This document shows positions 1-7,451 of a stretch of 64,000 nucleotides of DNA, one piece after another (position 1 is the stretch's first letter; the number at the start of each line of letters is the position of its first letter). A program made the translations under genes and the position numbers. Below the pieces are notes generated by a model. It did no database searches. It saw only the letters and a program-made list of their open reading frames with translations, and was not told where the DNA came from. The stretch comes from Streptomyces cellostaticus. GTDB lineage: Bacteria > Actinomycetota > Actinomycetes > Streptomycetales > Streptomycetaceae. Location: contig NZ_KQ948043.1 of the NCBI RefSeq assembly GCF_001513965.1, positions 1 to 64,000 of the forward strand, read 5' to 3'.

Positions 1-276
1 CTGGGCGCCGGTGTCCTTGGGGCCGGTCATGCCAATACGCTGAGGATCTTCTCCCCGCTCAGCCCGCATCGCCCGCACCCTCTTCCTGGACCGGCTGTGG
101 TCGATCAAGCGCATGCCGAAGAGCGGGAGGCTGCTGACGCGCTGAACCACACGGTGATCGGCGACGCGATCGTGGCTACTGGGATCTCCGCTCGTGTCGA
201 GGTACGCATCCGGCAGGCCTGCTCAGTCACCCGCGTCCACCAGGCTCCTACGAGTTGGGCAGAGCCAGTGAAATGA
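1..276 (+). CDS. 3' end of an unidentified gene (partial)
   Basis: A frame stays open from the first base of the window to a TGA at 274-276 (91 codons, no start inside that looks preferred). The translation is not simple GC shadow: it has a mixed composition with a helical acidic stretch (residues near 40-55) and a hydrophobic TVIGDAIVATG segment. I do not recognise the family. The 3' end overlaps the end of the convergent gene that stops at 248. It may be the tail of a real gene cut by the window edge or non-coding. Confidence 0.25.
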   Translation: MGAGVLGAGHANTLRIFSPLSPHRPHPLPGPAVVDQAHAEEREAADALNHTVIGDAIVATGISARVEVRIRQACSVTRVHQAPTSWAEPVK

Positions 277-1039
277 CGCTTCCGACGTCGGCAATGAAGG
301 TGAGGGCCCGCAGCGCAGGCGGGTCCTGTGCCGGCTCCAGTGCGCTGAAGTCGCCGTAGCCGATCCGAACGCGCCTGACTACCGCATCACGGATCTGTGC
401 CTCTTCGGCCCGCGTCCTCAACGCTGATGTCGGCAGGCTGTTCACGACGTTGCGGATCGTGGCGGCGTCCGGAGCCGGCGGGAGTGCTGTCTGAAAGGCG
501 AACGGGTAGGGATAGCGCCGGAGTAGGAGTTTCCGAACCGCCTCGGTCATCTGCTTGACCGCATGCTCGTTCAGCACCATCCGTGGGGCTGCGTTCGCTG
601 CCGTCTGCGCGTACCCCTGGGCGTTCGACAAGCGGAGCCCAGCTGACGGCTCGTCCCCAGCGATCAACGACACGGCTGCGGTGGTAAGGCAGAGGTCCGC
701 TGCCAGCCAGTTGTTCTGTAGCTGGACGGCTTGAGGCCAGGCCTGCTCAAGCATGGGGAGAACGGTGCGCATCTTGATCCGAAGTGTCTTCCCCTCGAGC
801 CGGAGATCGTAGGCCTCTTGCAGGAGGCGCCCGATGTTCTGCGTGTGATCTCGGAGGGCTTGCTCTCGGTGGTACTGGAAGGCATGAGCGACCTCCCAGT
901 GCACGAGTGACCGAGTCACACCGCTGATCACTTCTGTCCGAGACGGTTTACGGTTTGGAAGGGAACGTGCGCTCTTGTACAGAGAGACTAATTTCGTCCC
1001 CCATGCGGACGCCGTGACGAGAATCTCGCTGAAAGGCAT
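248..1039 (-). CDS. hypothetical protein, mostly helical
   Basis: A 263-residue protein of no family I recognise. I chose the ATG at 1039 (MPFSEILVTASAWG) because a weak purine-rich site lies upstream; an in-frame TTG at 1087 would add 16 residues. The sequence is alpha-helical, with many Ala/Leu and charged residues, no signal peptide and no convincing membrane segment. A helical repeat-like stretch from about residue 60 to 150 (HWEVAHAF, LEQAWPQAVQLQNNWLAADL) resembles TPR-type helices often found C-terminal to Streptomyces HTH regulators, but no HTH is present here. Less GC-biased codon use than its neighbours and its place beside IS debris suggest an acquired gene. Confidence 0.55.
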   Translation of the reverse strand: MPFSEILVTASAWGTKLVSLYKSARSLPNRKPSRTEVISGVTRSLVHWEVAHAFQYHREQALRDHTQNIGRLLQEAYDLRLEGKTLRIKMRTVLPMLEQAWPQAVQLQNNWLAADLCLTTAAVSLIAGDEPSAGLRLSNAQGYAQTAANAAPRMVLNEHAVKQMTEAVRKLLLRRYPYPFAFQTALPPAPDAATIRNVVNSLPTSALRTRAEEAQIRDAVVRRVRIGYGDFSALEPAQDPPALRALTFIADVGSVISLALPNS

Positions 1040-1139
1040 GACCTGAGTCTGAATATGCTCAGATGTCGTGTCTAGATGCGTATGCAAGATCTTCAGCGCT
1101 CATGAGAAGTGATGCACGAACCACTGGGGGCAAGAGGTG

Positions 1140-1340
1140 GTCCAAGTGGCACCGCAGGCAGGGGAACCCCAAGTCGTGCTGGCGGGCTGTCTCGACGGAC
1201 TCGGGCGGAGCCCGAAGATGCTCGCTCGCAAGCTCAACAGGGTGTTCGGAGCGGGGGCGGTGGCCGAGTCGGCGCCGTACCACTGGCGGGACGGCGGTCT
1301 CTGCCGCGCTCGCCCTGATCCCTGTCTCTACAGGCAGAGC
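1140..1340 (+). pseudogene. fragment of an HTH regulator N-terminus
   Basis: The frame beginning near 1140 contains SPKMLARKLNRVFGAGAV followed by ESAPYHWRDGG. This matches the N-terminal DNA-binding segment of a common actinomycete regulator family in which a 'LARKLNR..G....APYHW..G' block precedes a Pro-rich loop. The reading is lost after about 1340, where the similarity seems to jump to another frame, and no helical C-terminal domain follows. I read it as a decayed fragment; the match is from memory and short. Confidence 0.3.
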
Positions 1341-1594
1341 TGCGACGGGTTGCCGCCCAGGGGCTTGGAAGGTGCTTGTTGGTTTCGAGCCCTGCCCGCC
1401 TCTGGCCTGCGGTTGGCAGCGCTGTGATCGATCGGCCTGGGCGGCTTCGACGCGCATTCGGCAGAGGTCAGTGTGTTCTGGGGCGGCGGAGCGCCGGTAT
1501 GTGGGGCGCTGTGCCGGCACCGCTGATGCGGACACGGCAGCCCGAATCTAGACTGGCGAAGACGTAGAAATTCCAGAATTGGGAGATATGCGCC

Positions 1595-1669
1595 ATGGCT
1601 AAGCGAGGGAACAAGCGACGCGGCCGTAAGAAGAAGAAGGCCAATCACGGCAAGCGTCCCAACGCCTGA
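1595..1669 (+). CDS. 50S ribosomal protein bL37
   Basis: A 24-codon gene, ATG at 1595 and TGA at 1667-1669, with a GGGAG site nine bases upstream. The product starts MAKRGNKRRGRKKKK and ends ANHGKRPNA. It is extremely basic, and the MAKRG start with the ANHGKRPN(A/S) end is the signature of bL37, the tiny actinobacterial large-subunit protein first seen in mycobacterial ribosome structures, where it lies buried in rRNA. Size and termini fit the family exactly. It stands alone, with an upstream regulator fragment and a downstream IS481 remnant. Such short genes are easily missed. Confidence 0.88.
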   Translation: MAKRGNKRRGRKKKKANHGKRPNA

Positions 1670-1697
1670 GTCAACGGAGTAGACGGCCGAGGGGTGC

Positions 1698-2125
1698 CAT
1701 GTTCTGACCGCCCGGGAGGGAACTCGCGAGCGTTGCCCCTTCATGGCAGTCGGCTGCTGATCGAGCGTGTCCGCTCCGGCCGTCCGGTCGCTCATGTTCG
1801 CTGCCGAGATGGGCATCTCGCGAGACACGGCCCCGTCCTGGGCCTGCCCGCCTCAACGGTGCACCGAGTTCTTGTCCGTCACAGCCTGAACTGACTTGCC
1901 CACCTGGACCGCTCCACCGGCCGGCCGATCCGTCGCTACGAACGCGACAGGCCCGGCGATCTGGTCCACGTGGACGTCCAGGAAGCTCGGTGGCATCCCC
2001 GACGGTGGCGGCCGCAAGGTGCTGGGCCGCCAGGTCGGCCGCACCACCCGCGACAGCATGGGCTTCGACTGCGTCCACTCTGCCGTCGACGACCACAGCC
2101 GCCTCGCCTGGAGCGAGATTCACCC
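1698..2125 (+). pseudogene. IS481-family transposase remnant
   Basis: Pieces of an IS481 transposase appear in successive frames. First comes an HTH-like AAEMGISRDTA (about 1798-1830), then GLPASTVHRVLVRHSLN ending in a stop at 1892, then LAHLDRSTGRPIRRYERDRP, then LGGIPDGGGRKVLGRQVG and CVHSAVDDHSRLAWSEIH. The last block carries the first conserved acidic residues of the DDE catalytic core. Stops, frameshifts and a deletion between the HTH and the catalytic domain make it inactive, and the C-terminal third is missing: near 2120 the sequence switches to an unrelated reading frame. No terminal inverted repeats could be assigned. Confidence 0.75.
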
Positions 2126-2607
2126 GCGACGCCCTGAATCCGCTCGCAGCGGCCCTGCGCTCCAGGGCGTCAGGGCTGCCCGAGGACCGCATGTGGGAGG
2201 CGGATCCGGTCGAAGTGGCGCTGTCCGTGCTGGCTGCTTGGAAGGTGGTGGACGCGGAGGTCAAGCAGTTGACGGCCATCGCAGCGGGAACCGCCGGGTC
2301 CTATGGCGCCAGCTGTGAACAGATGGGCGCGGCCTGGGGCATCACCCGTCAGGGCGCCCGCAAGAAATGGCCCGACGCCGTCAGCCGCCCGGCAGCTACA
2401 GCGGCGCAGCCGAACGCTGCACTCGAACTGTGTGGTGGAACGGCCGAATTGATTCAGCAACCTTCGTCCGGCGGTTGGAGGTGGGCCGGCAAGGCGGCCG
2501 ACGGAATGCGCGGCGCGGCCGATGCCGACACGGGGTATGCGACCAAGGAAGAGGCCGCGGCCCATGCGGGGGCCTTCCTGATGGCGCATGCCCATGTCCA
2601 GCCCTAA
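2120..2607 (+). pseudogene. 3' part of a hypothetical DNA-binding-like gene
   Basis: An open frame of about 160 codons begins exactly where the IS481 similarity ends and runs to a TAA at 2605-2607. It encodes DALNPLAAALRSRASGLPED, a helical region, then EQMGAAWGITRQGARKKWPD, which looks like a helix-turn-helix ('G.TRQGARKKWP'), and a C-terminal ATKEEAAAHAGAFLMAHA. This layout is familiar from uncharacterised Streptomyces proteins. The 5' end appears to have been replaced by the transposase fragment, so I treat it as a truncated gene; an internal start could still give a short protein. Confidence 0.45.
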
Positions 2608-2614
2608 GGGCAGC

Positions 2615-2815
2615 GCCGGGCCCAGATGAGGATCGCTATCAGGCGGAGCGCGCCCGGCAGGCGATGACGAGCTTGTCGCCTCGCATGGCCAAGCCGAGCC
2701 ACCGCTTGAAGCGGCTGATGCATCGCTGGACGGCGTTGCGCTGCTCGTGCGCCTCGGCATCGAAGCCAGGTGGGCGTCCGCCGTAGCGGCTGCGCCGTCG
2801 GCGGTGCGCGGCCTG
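2615..2815 (-). pseudogene. IS5-family transposase C-terminal remnant
   Basis: On the minus strand this encodes RPPGFDAEAHEQRNAVQRC then ISRFKRWLGLAMRGDKLVI, and after a one-base shift GALRLIAILIWA. This is the C-terminal block of IS5-type transposases (N.VERCINRLKQWRGLA.R.DK, then a hydrophobic AA.LIWA tail) that carries the last catalytic Glu region. The remainder of the element is absent and the frame is broken, so it is a dead fragment. Confidence 0.7.
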
Positions 2816-2842
2816 GTCGGAGGGTGGGGGGAATGACGGCGA

Positions 2843-3110
2843 TGGTCGGCACTGACCACGGCGCCGCCGCGTTCGCCGTTGCCCCTATTCGTCGCCGGTG
2901 ACAGGCCCGCGCCCGGCAGGACCACCCGCGCGCCACCCGTCTGCTGATCACCGCCGACGCGGGCGACTCCGACGGTTACCGCACCTGCGCCCGGAAGCCC
3001 CAACTCGCCGCTCCGGCCGCCGGGACGAGCCTGGGCGTCGCGGTCTGTCACCCGCCGCCGGGCACATCGACAGGCAACAAGGTCTGCAAAATCGGAGCCC
3101 ATGACCTGCT
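2843..3110 (+). pseudogene. ISAzo13-family transposase remnant
   Basis: Reads VGTDHGAAAFAVAPIRRR, a stop, then TRLLITADAGDSDGYRTCA and AVCHPPPGTSTGNK. The LLITADAGGSNGYR and VCHLPPGTSKWNKIEHRLF motifs belong to ISAzo13-type DDE transposases. Substitutions at conserved positions (SDGYRTCA, TSTGNKVC), an internal stop and the loss of both ends show that it is decayed. Confidence 0.68.
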
Positions 3111-3234
3111 CGCCCGGCCCCTCCCGGCCGAGTGCTCGGGGCGAGGCCGACGAAGCCGGTGTGGCAGCACAGGCAGCAGTCGATTCCGCTGCGGGCGTCC
3201 ACCGCGGTCCTCGTGCCGGAGTTATACGTCGGTT

Positions 3235-3266
3235 GTGTCACAGCCGTCGATGGAGGGCTGTGACAC
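3235..3266. promoter_or_regulatory. 32-bp perfect inverted repeat, operator or terminator
   Basis: GTGTCACAGCC (3235-3245) is repeated as its exact reverse complement GGCTGTGACAC (3256-3266) with a 10-base spacer. It lies about 80 bases before the first secreted-protein gene and just after the ISAzo13 remnant. There is no T-run, so a transcription-factor site for the operon is as likely as a terminator of upstream transcription. Confidence 0.5.
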
Positions 3267-3347
3267 GAGTGACGAACCACCGAGAAGCGCCCCTCATAGC
3301 TTCTGTTGCGCCAAGCGATGACCAACGGCATCAAAGGAGCCAGAAGC

Positions 3348-3839
3348 ATGAACCCCACCACCGCCGCCCGCACCTTCCGTAAGAACGCTGCCATCGCAGC
3401 CGGTCTCGCCGGAGCCGCCGTGCTCGGGCTGTTCGCCACCGCGCAGGCGGCGGACGCGGGCGAGGCGAGCCATGCCGCGAAGGCGGCACACTCCGCCACC
3501 GCCCCGTACGTCATCAACCACTACGGCGAGAAGTACGCCGACACCGGCCACGCCGAGCGCCGCTCCAAGGTCCTGGTGCTCTCCGAGTTCACCAGCATCC
3601 ACCAGGTCAGCTGGAAGCAGTGGGGTGCCAAGAAGGCCGTCGGCACCGGCAAGGTCACCGGCAATTGGTGCCTGGACACCTGCCTCGACAAGCCGCTCAA
3701 GGCGACCATCAGCCTCTCCGACCCCAAGACCGTGGGCGGCAAGAAGGTGTACTCCGCCTTCACGCTCAAGCTGTCCGGGCACCCGGGGACGTACGATGCC
3801 GAGGACCTCCAGGGCAAGCGCCCGCTCGCCACCAGCTGA
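3348..3839 (+). CDS. secreted protein with CxxxC, paralogue of next gene
   Basis: A 163-residue exported protein of unknown function. The ATG at 3348 is set by AAAGGAG (3333-3339). An upstream in-frame ATG lacks a site. A twin-basic N-region (FRKNAAIAAG) leads into a hydrophobic stretch and a likely cleavage after AQA at residue 34. The mature part contains LSEFTSIHQVSWKQWG, TGKVTGNWC and Cys108/Cys112, probably a disulfide. The same pattern recurs in the following gene, so the two are diverged tandem duplicates. With the downstream regulator and kinase they form a compact four-gene unit, which suggests a role in envelope sensing or as an output. The family is not named here. Confidence 0.8.
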   Translation: MNPTTAARTFRKNAAIAAGLAGAAVLGLFATAQAADAGEASHAAKAAHSATAPYVINHYGEKYADTGHAERRSKVLVLSEFTSIHQVSWKQWGAKKAVGTGKVTGNWCLDTCLDKPLKATISLSDPKTVGGKKVYSAFTLKLSGHPGTYDAEDLQGKRPLATS

Positions 3840-3877
3840 GCCCCGGCGGCATCCGCCGGCGCACGCGAAGGATCCCG

Positions 3878-4333
3878 ATGGACAAGTCCACGGCCGTGGC
3901 CACTGCCTGCGCAGTGGCGTTGATGCTGGCCGTGGGCACCACCGGGTGCGGCGGACCGGAGCGGCCACAGGTCCAGGGCCCTGCCCCGACCCGGAGCCCG
4001 GCCGCCGGCCCGGTCTACGTGTCCGACGACATGGGGCACCCGCTGAGCAGCCCTGCCACCTTCGGCCTGACCGAGTTCACCTCGCTCTCCCACCTGAAGT
4101 GGCGGGACTGGGGGCAGCCGAAGGCCATGGCCACCGGAGAGGTGAGCGGCGGATGGTGCAGTCCTGAATGCGACAAATCCGGCTATCCGGCTACCGTCGA
4201 GCTGACCCGCCTGCAGCGCCAGGAGAACGTCTCCTACTACACCCGGGCCACCGTACGGTCCTCGCACCTCCCGGACCCGGACAAGACGGGTGAAGACCTG
4301 CGCAATGTGCATCTGATCGTCCCCGAACCCTAG
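3878..4333 (+). CDS. lipoprotein, paralogue of the preceding secreted protein
   Basis: A 151-residue lipoprotein. The signal peptide ends in a lipobox (VGTTGC) with Cys24 as the predicted lipidated residue. The mature domain repeats the signature of the previous gene: LTEFTSLSHLKWRDWG, TGEVSGGWC, and Cys94/Cys98 spaced CxxxC. The start is supported by GCGAAGGA 6-13 bases upstream. It lies 38 bases after the first paralogue and 18 bases before the response regulator gene. In the classical sigE operon the lipoprotein CseA sits directly before CseB and dampens signalling; a comparable role here is inferred from position only, since I see no clear sequence similarity to CseA. Confidence 0.8.
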   Translation: MDKSTAVATACAVALMLAVGTTGCGGPERPQVQGPAPTRSPAAGPVYVSDDMGHPLSSPATFGLTEFTSLSHLKWRDWGQPKAMATGEVSGGWCSPECDKSGYPATVELTRLQRQENVSYYTRATVRSSHLPDPDKTGEDLRNVHLIVPEP

Positions 4334-4351
4334 AGCAGGAGGCCGCAAGCA

Positions 4352-5053
4352 ATGACCGAGGTGCTGCTCGTCGAGGACGATGCGCTGCTGCGTGAGGCGA
4401 CTCAGCTGTCGCTGGAGCGCTACGGCTACCAGGTGCGCACCGCCTCCGACGGGCTCGTCGGCTTGGCACAGTTCAAGGACCGGGCGCCTGATGTCGCCGT
4501 GCTGGACGTGATGCTGCCGCACCTCGACGGGGTCAGTCTGGTGCGGCGGATTCGGGAGATCAGCCGGGTACCGGTGCTGATGATCTCCGCCCGGACCGAC
4601 CCGGTGGACGTCGTCCTCGGGCTGGAGGCAGGGGCCGACGACTACCTCACCAAGCCGTACGACGTGCCGGTGCTCGTCGCCCGCATCCGTTCGGCGCTGC
4701 GCCGGGCCGCCGACTACGCCGACACCGGGGCGCAGGACGCGGAGGAGACCCTGCTGCGGTTCGGCGACCTCACGGTGGACACGGCCTCCATGGAGATTCA
4801 CCGGGACGGCCGGCTGCTCGACCTCACGCCCACCGAGCGCAAGATGCTGCTGGAGTTCGCGGCCGAGCCCGGTGTGGTGCTGTCCCGGACCGCCCTGCTG
4901 GAGCGGGTGTGGGACTACGCGTGGGGCGGCGACAGCCGGGTCGTCGATGTCCATGTGCAGCGGCTGCGCGCCAAGATCGGCCGCGACCGGATCGAGACCG
5001 TCCGCGGCTTCGGCTACAAGCTGGTGCCCACACGGCCGCCCGGGAGCCCCTGA
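4352..5053 (+). CDS. OmpR/PhoB-type response regulator, CseB-like
   Basis: A 233-residue response regulator. The receiver domain (about 1-115) has the acidic pair ED at 9-10, phospho-acceptor Asp52 (VAVLDVMLP), and Lys101 (YLTKPYD). The winged-helix DNA-binding domain (about 130-228) has the typical LTPTERKMLLEFA and RVVDVHVQRLRAKIG blocks. EATQLSLERYG and LEAGADDYLTKPYD resemble Streptomyces CseB, the cell-envelope stress regulator, but no sigE precedes it, so it is more likely a paralogue with its own stimulus. It overlaps nothing; the kinase gene follows after five bases, so the pair is translationally coupled. Confidence 0.9.
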   Translation: MTEVLLVEDDALLREATQLSLERYGYQVRTASDGLVGLAQFKDRAPDVAVLDVMLPHLDGVSLVRRIREISRVPVLMISARTDPVDVVLGLEAGADDYLTKPYDVPVLVARIRSALRRAADYADTGAQDAEETLLRFGDLTVDTASMEIHRDGRLLDLTPTERKMLLEFAAEPGVVLSRTALLERVWDYAWGGDSRVVDVHVQRLRAKIGRDRIETVRGFGYKLVPTRPPGSP

Positions 5054-5058
5054 CAGCC

Positions 5059-6276
5059 ATGGGACTGCGTACGAAGACAGCCCTGGTCATCGCCGGGATC
5101 GCCGCGATCGTCGCCGCGCTCATCGGGCTCCTGGTGCACCATCGCACCGCCGACCAGCAGCACAGGGACGCGGCACACGCGGCCGACGCCCAGCTCGTCC
5201 AGGCCCTTCAGGACCGTATCGCCGGCGTCGACAGCGGCGCGCTCGTCAACCCGCCGGACCTGCCGGCCGCCCTGCGCGCCACCGTCATCCACCGGCTGGT
5301 GCGGGCCACCTACCTCCAGGACCCCGGGGATCCCAAGGGGCCGGTGATGTGGGCGGCGGCCCGCAGCGGCGACGACATCCTCGCCGTACGGCGCTCCTAC
5401 GCACCGCAGGCCGAGGCCCTGCAGAGACTGGACCAGGAACTGCTCGGCTCGGGTGCGGCCGCCGTCGCGCTGGGCTGCGGGCTGGGCATCGCCGTGGCGG
5501 CCGCCGCGGGGCGGCGCATCGGCGCATCGGCGCGGACCGCGCAACGGATCTCGGGCGGCGATCTGACGGCGCGTGTCACGCCCAAGGGGAAGGACGAGAT
5601 CGCCCGACTGGGGGAGGCGGTCAACACGATGGCCGATGCCCTCAGCGCCCGGCTGGAGGCCGAACGGCGGGTCACGGCCGACATCGCACACGAACTGCGC
5701 ACGCCCGTGGCCGGCCTGGTCACGGCCGTGGACCTGCTGCCGCCCGGCCGGCCGGCCGAGCTGGTCCGCGGCGGTGTGGACCAACTGCGCCGACTGGTCG
5801 AGGACGTGCTGGAGGTGGCGCGGCTGGACGTGCCGGGTGTCGAGCGGGCCCAGCGCGAGGAGGTGCGGCTGGGCGAGCTGACCCGCCGGGCTGCGGCCGC
5901 CACGGGCCGGGAGGTCGAGGTACGGGTGCGCAGGGACGAGGTGGTGCAGACCGACCCGCGCCGGGTCGAGCGGATCCTGGCCAACCTGGTCACCAACGCC
6001 TGTCGGCACGGCGCCCCGCCGGTGGTGCTGGAGGTCGACGGCACCGCCGTACACGTATCGGACCATGGCCCTGGCTTCCCCGCCGACCTCCTGGCCGAGG
6101 GCCCGCAACGCTTCCGCACGGGTGCGCGGGAGCGGGGCACGGGGATCGGCCTGGGCCTGACGATCGTCATGGGCCAGGCCCAGGTGCTGGGCGCCGAGGT
6201 GACGTACGAGAACCCGCCGGAAGGCGGCGCCCGGGCGACCCTGGACCTGGCACCCCGCCGGGACCGCCCCGCCTAG
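5059..6276 (+). CDS. sensor histidine kinase, CseC-like
   Basis: A 405-residue membrane sensor kinase, partner of the regulator just upstream. There is one membrane span near residues 8-26, an extracytoplasmic domain of about 100 residues, and a second span near 130-150. A HAMP segment follows (RRIGASARTAQRISGGDL), then the phospho-acceptor His211 in ADIAHELRTPVAGL, and an ATPase domain with N-box (LANLVTNACRHG), G1 (HVSDHGPGFP) and G2 (RERGTGIGLGLTIV) boxes. The dimerisation region is short and the sensor domain has no known fold that I can name. The start ATG at 5059 immediately follows the upstream stop. Confidence 0.9.
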   Translation: MGLRTKTALVIAGIAAIVAALIGLLVHHRTADQQHRDAAHAADAQLVQALQDRIAGVDSGALVNPPDLPAALRATVIHRLVRATYLQDPGDPKGPVMWAAARSGDDILAVRRSYAPQAEALQRLDQELLGSGAAAVALGCGLGIAVAAAAGRRIGASARTAQRISGGDLTARVTPKGKDEIARLGEAVNTMADALSARLEAERRVTADIAHELRTPVAGLVTAVDLLPPGRPAELVRGGVDQLRRLVEDVLEVARLDVPGVERAQREEVRLGELTRRAAAATGREVEVRVRRDEVVQTDPRRVERILANLVTNACRHGAPPVVLEVDGTAVHVSDHGPGFPADLLAEGPQRFRTGARERGTGIGLGLTIVMGQAQVLGAEVTYENPPEGGARATLDLAPRRDRPA

Positions 6277-6549
6277 GCCGTCGAGGTTGCAGCGCAGTCC
6301 GCATCTCGTCATCGGAGACGTCCTGCGGGCGCCCGGCCCTCTGCTCACGCGCGCGCCGCGCGGACGGACCTGAGCGCGCGACGTCCGGGCGGGCTGTCTG
6401 CGCAGGCGCGATACGCGGATCCGTACGCGCCTGTCATGAAGACCGGCAGGGCGCAGGAGCCCCACCAGCCTCGTTCTCTGCCCGCCCGCGACCGTCCGCT
6501 ACGTTGACGACGTGGGCCCGCCACGGACGCCGACCATCTCGCCGGGCCG

Positions 6550-7284
6550 TCAGCTCTGGTGCGCCGTACCGCTCTCGGCCTTGACCGACGTGACGACCTG
6601 TGCGGCCAGCTTCTTCGCGCTCGCGGCGCCGTTGTCGCCGCCGTCCGTGGACAGCACGCTGACGACGGCGGTGCCCACGCGGGCGGCAATCAGGGTGGTG
6701 CCGTTTTCCCAGGAACTGTCGGTGAGCGTGATCGCGTACGCCTCGTCTCCCAGGCCGGTGGTCGAGGCGCCGGTGACCGTCACCTTGCTGTTGGTGTCGG
6801 GGTCCGGGTAGCTCCGGCATGCGGCGACGACCTTCGCCAGACCCTTCATCACGTCCGCCGACGCCGAGCCACGGTAGACGTCGATCTCCTGATCGAGCTC
6901 CGCTGACGCGCTCTTGTTGATGTGCGAGTTCTGCGCGAACGACACCCCGTCGATCCCGGTCAGCCCGATCCAGCTCGTGGCGTCGAGGTCGGCGCAATGC
7001 GGCTTGGCGGCGCTCTTGGTGGCCGGGGTCTGGTAGGAGTCGCCGGTGTCCCGGCTGAGACTGGCATCGAGGGCGAGCCCGGACGGGAAGTACGACTCGG
7101 GCGCCAGAGCCTTCTTCAGCTGCGTACCGGTGAGCAGGCCGGCGTTGGGGTCCTTGGCTTTGGCCGGCTCGGCGGATGCCGACTTGTCGGCGGAGGAGTC
7201 GGTGGAACCGGAGGAGCAGGCGGCCAGGGCAAGCGGGAGTGCTGCCACGGCGAGCACCTTCAGGGCACGGGAGGGGAGATGCAT
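6550..7284 (-). CDS. putative lipoprotein, DUF5642-like
   Basis: A 244-residue lipoprotein whose signal peptide ends in the lipobox LALAAC (Cys23), followed by a Ser/Ala-rich linker. The mature part contains a sensor-like fold with paired Cys residues (PHCADLDATSW and VVAACRSYP) and a TTGLGDEAYAITL motif typical of secreted PknH-sensor-type or DUF5642-type actinobacterial domains. That assignment is tentative. The ATG at 7284 is preceded by AAGGA. It is the downstream gene of a same-strand pair with the LAXTG surface protein, separated by 167 bases. It converges on the sensor kinase gene. Confidence 0.78.
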   Translation of the reverse strand: MHLPSRALKVLAVAALPLALAACSSGSTDSSADKSASAEPAKAKDPNAGLLTGTQLKKALAPESYFPSGLALDASLSRDTGDSYQTPATKSAAKPHCADLDATSWIGLTGIDGVSFAQNSHINKSASAELDQEIDVYRGSASADVMKGLAKVVAACRSYPDPDTNSKVTVTGASTTGLGDEAYAITLTDSSWENGTTLIAARVGTAVVSVLSTDGGDNGAASAKKLAAQVVTSVKAESGTAHQS

Positions 7285-7451
7285 CGGAGTCCTTGAGTGA
7301 AAGAAGTTGTACAGTACGCCGCGCCGGGTGGGGGCCGGCCCGGCGGAAGCAGCCGCTTCCTGGTCGGGCGAGGCGCGACACCGGCGCTGGCCCGCGCACC
7401 CGCCGGACGGCGGACGCGCGGACCTCGCGCTCGGGGAGCGAACGGCAGATG

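Noticed and set aside
2170..3102. 310-codon minus-strand frame
   Set aside because: It spans three different IS or gene fragments that read in other frames and has Arg/Ala/Gly-rich composition; it is an artefact of high GC.
3521..4954. Long minus-strand open frame antisense to the secreted proteins and response regulator
   Set aside because: It lies opposite clear genes with domain motifs, has His/Gly/Val-rich shadow composition and no family features. The same holds for long antisense frames at 5014-6465, 11736-13244, 23047-24666, 44930-46345, 45832-47457 and 47569-49242.
4352..6276. Calling the two-component pair the true CseB/CseC of the sigE system
   Set aside because: No sigE or recognisable cseA precedes it, and the upstream genes are unrelated secreted proteins, so only a CseB/C-like label is justified.
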